Origin: Adiantum capillus-veneris
Lineage: Eukaryota; Streptophyta; Polypodiopsida; Polypodiales; Pteridaceae
Assembly: GCA_014529385.2 (NCBI GenBank)
Contig: CM043948.1
Location: 24,860,451-24,924,450 of the forward strand
Reading direction: 5' to 3'
Length of the DNA: 64,000 nt
Both the position numbers and the translations under genes were made by a program. A model generated the notes under the pieces. That model saw only the letters and a list, made by a program, of their open reading frames with translations. It made no database searches and had not been told where the DNA came from. Shown here one piece after another: positions 57,948-64,000 of the stretch. Position 1 is the stretch's first letter. Each line of letters starts with the position of its first letter.

Positions 57948-58427
57948 TTACGGTTCCAAAAATACCAATATTTGCCATAGTTGGATCATTCTATCGTGTT
58001 TTCTTAACAACCAAGTTAATTTGATCAGGCTTTGTACAATTTCTAAGGTTTCAGAAACTGGAAACCTTACAGCCGGTAGCACGGAACCACACATCACCTT
58101 TACCTGCACATCATCACTTGTGGACCTCGACTGCTCCACTTGGTCTTCACTAGGCACCTCGGCTTGCACTTCATGCTGCCCCTCACACACATTTACTGCT
58201 TCTCCACTCACAAGTAAGAGGTCAAACTCATAATACCTGGATTGAGACGACTTAGTCTTCCAACTCGTGTCTGCATCCATAGAGCTACTGTCACTTGACC
58301 CAGTCTCCTCCTTTGTTTCTAGCTCGAGAACCTCCTCTAGCCTCACCGCTTTGACCTTGTCTGCAAACCGCACTTTAATGGAGCTTAGACAACAACACAT
58401 GAACTTGGCAGCACACCCTTTGTTCAC
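57948..58427 (-). pseudogene. minus-strand ORF next to a gag, unidentified
   Basis: 159 codons, Ser/Glu/Val-rich and acidic, beginning 'MNKGCAAKFMCCC'. The Cys-rich start lies where a zinc knuckle would follow the gag at 58450-59147, and the frame upstream shows 'CSNCGG'. It could be the gag-pol linker of the same element. No protease motif is seen. Confidence 0.35.
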
Positions 58428-58449
58428 TTTGGAACCATTTGCACTTCCT

Positions 58450-59147
58450 CCACAATTGGAACAACTCTAGCTGCTGGCATATTCGGCATAGGAACCATCC
58501 TATCTCTCTGTAGCCAAAGAACCCTTGGTTCTCCTCGCACTTGCACTTCTCTTTGCACCACTTGTAGCTCAGCTACCACCGCATTTGCACTGCTTTGGCA
58601 TCACCGTACCTTGCAAACACTGCCTGGCCTCGCGCTTCTTCAAAATCTTTTTGGTCCGCCCTTTTACTAGAGCCACTGCCTCTTCATACGACACCAGGCC
58701 ATCTATCTCCACCTTATCACGCACTTCCTCGTGCAGGAAATCCATGAATTTACTCAACATTAAAAAACTGGCATTTTTTGAAGCAGTTACCTTAATCAAT
58801 TTCCCCCAAAGGGCTTCGAACTCCCACTCAAACGCTTGAAAATCACCCTCCAAGCTTTGCTTCAACTCGTACAACTTCCGCTTTACTTCATCTAGGTGCA
58901 CATCCGCTACAAATCTTCTTCAAAAAGCCACCTCTAGGGCTTCACAATCTCCCTTTTCTTCTTCACACAGGCCATCAAACCATAGCCTCGCTTTACCATG
59001 AACTAGGAGCGGGAACACTTGTACCGCACCCTCTTCTCTTGATAGACCGCTTTCCAGCACGAACAATCCGTAGTCTTGAAGCCAAGTTTCCGCATCTTCA
59101 ACCCTAGTGAAAATGGGGAATCTTGTCCAAGCCATCACTAGCAGCAC
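58450..59147 (-). pseudogene. retroelement gag fragment
   Basis: Frames 59147-58920 and 58901-58569 on the minus strand join across a TGA (58920-58922) at a Trp position. Motifs: 'TWLQDYGLFV', 'GKARLWFDGL' (the usual gag R-x-W-F helix), 'RFVADVHLDEVKRKLYELKQ', and 'FLHEEVRDKVEIDGLVSYEEAV', all typical of a gypsy-type gag capsid region. The frame ends near a Cys pair ('KQCKCGG'). Pol of this element is not in the window. Confidence 0.75.
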
Positions 59148-59377
59148 CTGCTCTTCAAAGGCCGCACCTTTGGCATCACCAAAATCACCACTTCGACATC
59201 AACTAGGAGCATCAGCACGCTCCTCCATGGGGGCACTAGAAGATGGAGAGGGGGAATGGGGGAATACGCCCGATACAAACACAAGGGCCTCTCTATAGCT
59301 CAGGGTATCCACAACACCCCTATCCTCTCAGAAAACACTTTTGAAAACACGCTTCACACTAGCAGACCACCACCTGC

Positions 59378-59713
59378 TTAATTTCCACCGCTCACACACT
59401 CAACAAATCCACCATACAATGCACACTTGCCACCAGGATCAACATTGTTTTCTGTGCAATGGTCTCTCCACCAATGCAGTTTGAACTTAGCAATGATAAC
59501 TTTGTTTATTGCGGACAAATGAGCTAAATCAAAGTAGTCATCCATGCTCTCAATCCAATATTCAAGAACTTTGCCTACATCTTTGCCTTCTCTGCTAGAA
59601 TTTCCAGGTTGAGACTTGCGAAGCATAGCATCAATGTCTCTATCGATGATAGTGTGCTGAGGAACAATAGGTGCATTTGTGTTAGAAGCAGTCGCATTTC
59701 CTCTAGGAGGCAT
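59378..59713 (-). pseudogene. second gag-like fragment
   Basis: 111 codons starting 'MPPRGNATAS'. 'VLEYWIESMDDYFDLAHLS' followed by 'KFKLHWWRDHC' matches the capsid start and the W-W helix of plant gypsy gags. Between them a short deletion is likely. It is a different gag from that at 58450-59147. It ends before the zinc knuckle. Confidence 0.7.
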
Positions 59714-59859
59714 GGTAACTTATTGTACCATATCAACCAAGGTCACACTTAGTAAAATATTCTATTCCCCTCAAAGTCCTTAAATTAAATAAAATAGATA
59801 TTTAAAGATAAGATGAGAGAAAAATAGGAGAAAGAATAATGAATAAATTAATCCAATTT

Positions 59860-60292
59860 CTATATCACAAAACTTTGGGTTTTTGAAAAGTCTACAAGTG
59901 TCTCAAAAGCTTCTAATAATCCTAATGGCTCTAACATAATGCACTCAGTAATATCCATTATGACATCCTTCCACCAATGGAGTATAGTTGTCTCATTCAA
60001 TGATCTTTGGTTGGAACATCTCCTCATTGGCGTGTGAGTCATACCATTCTTGAGTAAGAGATTTTTTTGTTACAGGTACATTCATTTTGATGTGAACAAT
60101 CGCCTTCCTATACCCAAAGTAGTCATCAAAGAAAGCAGATTCTTTTGGAAACACATCCGGTGTGTCCCATCCAACTGAGCTATGTATATTTGCACAATTT
60201 GCAAGGCACTGAGGTTTGTTGTAGGCATTGTGTAAATTTTTTACATTGCGAGGATTGTAGATTAGTGACTTCCCAAATAGGTCAAAGAACAA
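59860..60292 (-). pseudogene. unrecognised ORF pair, one frameshift
   Basis: Minus-strand frames 60292-59993 and 60042-59860 overlap and read as one protein of about 130 residues with a frameshift near 60000 ('EEMFQP' then 'LNETTILHWWKDVIMDI'). Features: Asn/Asp-rich start ('LIYNPRNVKNLHN'), aromatic-rich middle, 'MLEPLGLLEAFETLV' helix near the end. I do not recognise the family. It may be a fragment of a host gene or a retroelement accessory ORF. Confidence 0.35.
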
Positions 60293-60360
60293 CTTCCAAG
60301 GTACTCTAACCGGCGCACTCTAACTGGAATACGCAAGGGTTAGTTGGCTAAGCATGGGTG

Positions 60361-60783
60361 CCCAAATGTGAATGGGGCGAGCTCATATAAAAGTCACCTA
60401 AACCTAAAATTGACCTATTCTCTTAGTGTGCAATAGAAGGAGTGCTCTTGCCCTATCTCCATCCCCATCTCCATTGTGTGCTCACAGGTGTGTGTGTGTG
60501 TGTGTGCGCGGGCGCTTGAGGGAGAGAGGGAGAGAGTGTGTGTGTGTGTGATCGAGCATTGTGACGGCACCTGCGGCGGCGAGGCGGTTGAGCGCAGTAC
60601 GGCGGCGGCTCCCTCTTCTTCGCGGCGAGGAATCCTTCACGTCGACAAGCGCAGGGAGGTGAGTGACACACCCTTGCTCTCTGTGAGCTTGCTAGGCCTG
60701 CTAGTTGTGTGCTTGCAGCCTTCATGGCTCGCACACGGTGCTCGGCAAGTCCCTAGCTCCGACACGTGCGGCAGACGTGCACA
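60361..60783 (+). repeat. G 5' LTR, right-hand part
   Basis: Sequence upstream of a clear primer-binding site, ending CACA at 60783, so it should be the 3' part of the 5' LTR. It contains a TATA-like site and GT microsatellites at about 60488-60506 and 60535-60550. The left end cannot be set because the other LTR is outside the window. Confidence 0.55.
60384..60393 (+). promoter_or_regulatory. TATA-like site in G LTR
   Basis: CATATAAAAG, about 400 bp before the end of the LTR; likely the G promoter. Confidence 0.5.
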
Positions 60784-60787
60784 TTTT

Positions 60788-60805
60788 TGGCGCCATTGTC
60801 GGGGA
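60788..60805 (+). promoter_or_regulatory. G primer-binding site for tRNA-Asp
   Basis: TGGCGCCATTGTCGGGGA differs from the tRNA-Asp complement seen in element N at two positions, both C-to-T or G-to-A type. It lies four bases after the LTR end. Confidence 0.85.
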
Positions 60806-61672
60806 GTTGCCATGCACCAAGCTCCGGGAAGCACTCTGTGCTGCCCTGTGGAGACAACAAGCTTAAGTAGGAAGGTTGTGCTGTGTCGTGGGTTAGCTCA
60901 TTTCGTCTTCTGCACAGTTAGCTCATTTTGTTTTCTGCACACAAAAAAGAATATTTGTTCATTTCATTTTCTGCACATCTAGTTCATTTGGTTCTCTGCA
61001 CAGTTAGTCCATTTCGTTTTCTGCACAAAAATAGAGAATATTTCCTCATTTCGTTTTCTGCACAGCTAGACCATTTCGATTTCTGTAAAAAACAGAGAAT
61101 ATTTCGTTTTCTGCATAGAAAAACAGAAAATAAAAAACACAAATGATAGAAAACGTAAAAAATGCAATGGCTAAAAAATAAATTTGATTTATTGGCGGGG
61201 GGAATATTTTAAGTTTGTCCAAAAAGGTAGATCGGGATCGGGATCATTTGATGAGTTGGAGCTTGGGCTTGGGATTGGTCTTATGATATAAAGTGAATGC
61301 TATTCACTATATATAGGCTAGTGCTCAAGTGAAAGGAGAAAGCATGTGGGGCAAAGCCTTCACCTTTCCCTCCACAAATCACCCTTCAACTTTCTATTTT
61401 AAGCCATGTGCCCAAGTAGAAACTAGGAGAAATTGACTCTTTTAGGGACTTTGGGAGCTTCCGATAGTCAAACAGTGTTCTGTAAAGTGCGCCTAGATCT
61501 CCTAAGCGATACGCTCATTTCGAGCTATCACACGTCCCAATCCTTTTTTTGAACCTCAAAAAACATCAAAAACAAGAAAAAATCAAGTAGAAAACGGGGT
61601 GCAAAACACCCACAAAACAAAGCAAGTAACCTTTGAGGGTACTTGCTGACACTTGTAGGGCGCCCAAACCAC
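60806..61672 (+). other. G leader with short tandem repeats
   Basis: Non-coding. From about 60895 to 61110 a unit of about 25 bp (CATTTCGTTTTCTGCACAG) is repeated seven or eight times, with ACAGAGAATATTTC between some copies. Beyond 61150 nothing stands out. The small ORFs crossing the repeats are not genes. Confidence 0.75.
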
Positions 61673-64000
61673 ATGTATCTACGCTCTGGTCGTGTGCTAG
61701 AGTCCGAACAACTAGCTAGTGCTTCGATTTACGGGGGTACTCACCATCCTTCCATGCTAGGGTCTAGGCCCTCAGCGGAGACCCAAGGTAGTGCAACCCA
61801 AGACCCAAAAATAGCGGCTAGCGACTCTTCCTCTGACTACGATATTATGGAAGAGCATCTTACACAAAGCCCCAGGGGAACAAATGAAACCGTACCTAGC
61901 TGGGCCCAACAACCTGGAACTAGTGTTTTTAGCCGTTTGATGGAAACTTTTAGTAGAGCTACACGCTTTGAACCTGCGGCTAGTGAAGTAAACGAAGGGG
62001 GTGGGGAAGTAGAATCACCATTCACATCTCCTGTAGACCCCACACTCCCTCGGAGTGTCCACGTGGACATTGTACCTACCTCATTTAATGACGGCCCTAC
62101 CGAGCTACCACCTTCCAAAGTCGCCTCTAAGGTAGCGGTGACTAAAAGTCAAAACATGGGAAGCAACATTGCATCCACCTCACGGCAACCCTCTAGTACA
62201 CCAAGTTTGGACGGGGTATTTCTCAATGAAAATTGGGAATATGACCTACACACGGAGACTTTGACCGACCTATACATGGGCTACACATACCATGTGGGTT
62301 GGTTAGAAGTTGTACAATCCACATCTAGTGCCACTAGTCTAGAGGAACAACAACACATGATCTGCAATGCCATCCATAGGATTATCCAGTCCGAGAGGCA
62401 AAATCGAGGAATGAACATACCTTCGACGGGTCCTATGCAATTTTTAGACATGGGCAAAGGGAAACAACACTCTCTATCACAAATGGAGACTCCCCCAGTG
62501 AGTCCCATCGATCCCCCATATGTTGTTTCGCTAGGGGTCTCAATGCAATCTGAGCCCACAAGTGATAGCTTTACTTTTCCAAGTCTAGCTCATCTTTCCC
62601 TGGATGACACCACGGATACCATGCCTACCCCAACGATGGGCATGCCAAGAAACACACCATGGACCTCGTTTGTTAGTAAAGCACCGCTACATGGTAGCTC
62701 AATGCCTGCAATAGTACCTACAAGTGCGTACCAATCGTATGCACCTATGGGTCCACGTACTCATGTAGTCCCTACCCCTCCCATTGTTTCAACTACCTAT
62801 GCTCCACAACCACAATACACAAGTTCTTATTTCCATGGGACTATACCGGCTAGCATTAGCATGTCACATCCGACGTCTGCTATGCCTAGGGCCACTCATA
62901 TGAACTATGGACCACCACATGGCACAATATCGTACCCAACGTGGCACCCAAGGGCTTCCTATGCGCCAAGCCCAATGCCAATACCTACTCCACATGTAGT
63001 CTCTGGCGCGCCTTCACCCACGGTGCCTGCTCACTTAGGTAACTTGGCAACATTTGCTCAAGCTATTGGTCGATCTATTGCTGAGAATATGCGTAACACG
63101 CCTGATAGAGAGCCTAGAACTAAGGCAGTACAAATAGCCAAGCTCACACAAAAATTTAGTGGAGATGGGGATGTGAGAAAGCATATCGAAGTGTTTGAAC
63201 AAATATGTGATTCTCTAGGAGAACACAATGACCTACATAAGAGCAATGCTTTAAGCCTAACCTTAAGTGGAAAGGATGGGGATTGGTATAGAACCCTAAG
63301 GGTAGAAGAAAAAACAATTTACCCTACTCTTAGGAGACCGTTCTTAAAAGAATACATACGAGAGGGAGTGCTTTGGGGTGTAGCCTCTCAGCTCCAGAAA
63401 GCCCAACGAGAGGAAGGAGAGTCGGTGAGAGACTTTATAAGTCGCTTGAAGCATTTGAATTCTCGTTGTAATCCAAATGAGCGCTTCAACAATAACCAAT
63501 TGCTTGATAGATTCATTAGGGGATTACGACATGAGGATATCTACAATGGTCTAGTCATTAGAGGTATCACCACTTGGAAAGCAGTCACCACCAATGCGAT
63601 CCAATTGGAGGATAATTTAATGATTCAAGGAGAAAGAGTGTCTGTTGAGACTAAATCTATTAGCTCGCAAGCATCAGGGCATCAACCAATGACCCTAAAG
63701 CCTATTGCTAAGGAGCCAAAGATATCTGAGATGACTTTAGCAGATCTCACCAAGGCTATTCAAGAGAGTCTTAGAGACAATCGTGCTCCGCAAAACACTC
63801 ATATGTATCCAAGAAGGGAGCAACAATGGTGCTCAGTATGCTATGGACTGCATAGTACCAGTGAATTCCCTACTTTTAGAGTAAAATTCAATGGAAACTA
63901 CAATGCATGTGGGAGGTATGGTCATCAAGCTAAGGATTGCATAGTATTTAAGCGTGCGATGGCTAATACGCCAACCTTAGCATGGACAGACACACCTCGA
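61673..64000 (+). CDS. G gag, open to the window end
   Basis: ATG at 61673 follows an in-frame TGA (61634-61636) and opens 776 codons without a stop up to base 64000; the frame must continue beyond. It starts 'MYLRSGRVLES', like N gag. Residues 1-460 are Ser/Thr/Pro/Met-rich and low complexity. The capsid region is about 470-640: 'KFSGDGDVRKHIEVFEQI', 'LSGKDGDWYRTL', 'FISRLKHLNSRC', 'DRFIRGLRHEDIY'. Two knuckle-like clusters end it: 'CSVCYGLHSTSEF' (last Cys lost) and 'YNACGRYGHQAKDC' (first Cys replaced by Tyr). Pol should follow outside the window. Confidence 0.9.
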   Translation, partial: MYLRSGRVLESEQLASASIYGGTHHPSMLGSRPSAETQGSATQDPKIAASDSSSDYDIMEEHLTQSPRGTNETVPSWAQQPGTSVFSRLMETFSRATRFEPAASEVNEGGGEVESPFTSPVDPTLPRSVHVDIVPTSFNDGPTELPPSKVASKVAVTKSQNMGSNIASTSRQPSSTPSLDGVFLNENWEYDLHTETLTDLYMGYTYHVGWLEVVQSTSSATSLEEQQHMICNAIHRIIQSERQNRGMNIPSTGPMQFLDMGKGKQHSLSQMETPPVSPIDPPYVVSLGVSMQSEPTSDSFTFPSLAHLSLDDTTDTMPTPTMGMPRNTPWTSFVSKAPLHGSSMPAIVPTSAYQSYAPMGPRTHVVPTPPIVSTTYAPQPQYTSSYFHGTIPASISMSHPTSAMPRATHMNYGPPHGTISYPTWHPRASYAPSPMPIPTPHVVSGAPSPTVPAHLGNLATFAQAIGRSIAENMRNTPDREPRTKAVQIAKLTQKFSGDGDVRKHIEVFEQICDSLGEHNDLHKSNALSLTLSGKDGDWYRTLRVEEKTIYPTLRRPFLKEYIREGVLWGVASQLQKAQREEGESVRDFISRLKHLNSRCNPNERFNNNQLLDRFIRGLRHEDIYNGLVIRGITTWKAVTTNAIQLEDNLMIQGERVSVETKSISSQASGHQPMTLKPIAKEPKISEMTLADLTKAIQESLRDNRAPQNTHMYPRREQQWCSVCYGLHSTSEFPTFRVKFNGNYNACGRYGHQAKDCIVFKRAMANTPTLAWTDTPR

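Larger units (their letters stand above)
60361..64000 (+). mobile_element. G: 5' end of a Ty3/gypsy element
   Basis: LTR end, tRNA-Asp primer-binding site, leader and intact gag in order. The shared primer type and gag start place it near element N. It is the best-preserved gypsy gag in the window, so it may be the youngest such insertion here. Confidence 0.85.

Noticed and set aside
57948-58427. Protease of the gag at 58450-59147
   Set aside because: No D-T-G, D-S-G or similar motif in the frame; left as unidentified.
60476-60982. 168-codon plus-strand ORF with Cys/Val repeats
   Set aside because: Crosses a GT microsatellite, the LTR end and the primer-binding site of G; it cannot be a coding gene of that element.

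Overview
This window is nuclear DNA of a land plant and consists almost entirely of repeats. It shows nested Ty3/gypsy and Ty1/copia LTR retrotransposons, plant-type GT-AG introns, primer-binding sites matching plant tRNA-Asp and initiator tRNA-Met, AT-rich satellite DNA and many microsatellites. I cannot name the species; a non-seed vascular plant such as a fern would fit, but that is only an impression. I see no ordinary host gene, no rRNA or tRNA gene and no CRISPR array.

Layout. 1-8448: 3' part of a decayed gypsy element (Gy1: RT, RNase H, integrase, a long extra ORF and a 3' LTR). 8449-18330: a mosaic of copia fragments (F1, F2, E1, E2), a gypsy gag relic, and a gypsy element (D, 10359-17263) flanked by 0.66-kb direct repeats and lacking integrase. 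18592-42419: a copia element (B) that holds a truncated copia element (A, 19764-22708) and a nearly complete 19-kb gypsy element on the minus strand (N, 23306-42359). 42420-47960: a copia element (C) inserted in B, whose second half is inverted against the first. 47961-51445: non-coding DNA and the 3' end of a minus-strand chromovirus (H). 51446-54863: a decayed five-exon minus-strand gene that looks like a DDE transposase. 55400-57110: a satellite of 152-bp monomers. 57900-60300: minus-strand gag fragments and an unrecognised ORF. 60360-64000: 5' end of a gypsy element (G) with an uninterrupted 776-codon gag that runs off the window.

The most unusual locus is element N. A 24-bp palindrome occurs nine times, only in its two non-coding regions (5' leader, and the spacer between pol and the extra ORF), with the same long-short-long spacing of about 283, 130 and 286 bp in both. 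Its polyprotein has two tandem integrase zinc-binding modules, and after integrase a second retropepsin-like domain and a tail of repeated Trp motifs. The roughly 1,026-residue extra ORF lies just downstream of the spacer. A self-encoded DNA-binding or anti-silencing factor acting on the palindromes is a testable idea, not a demonstrated one.

Two other themes recur. Almost every in-frame stop that can be placed against a family motif sits at a Gln, Arg or Trp codon, as expected from C-to-T decay of methylated cytosine. Element C has the structure expected if its 3' LTR end integrated into its own integrase gene.
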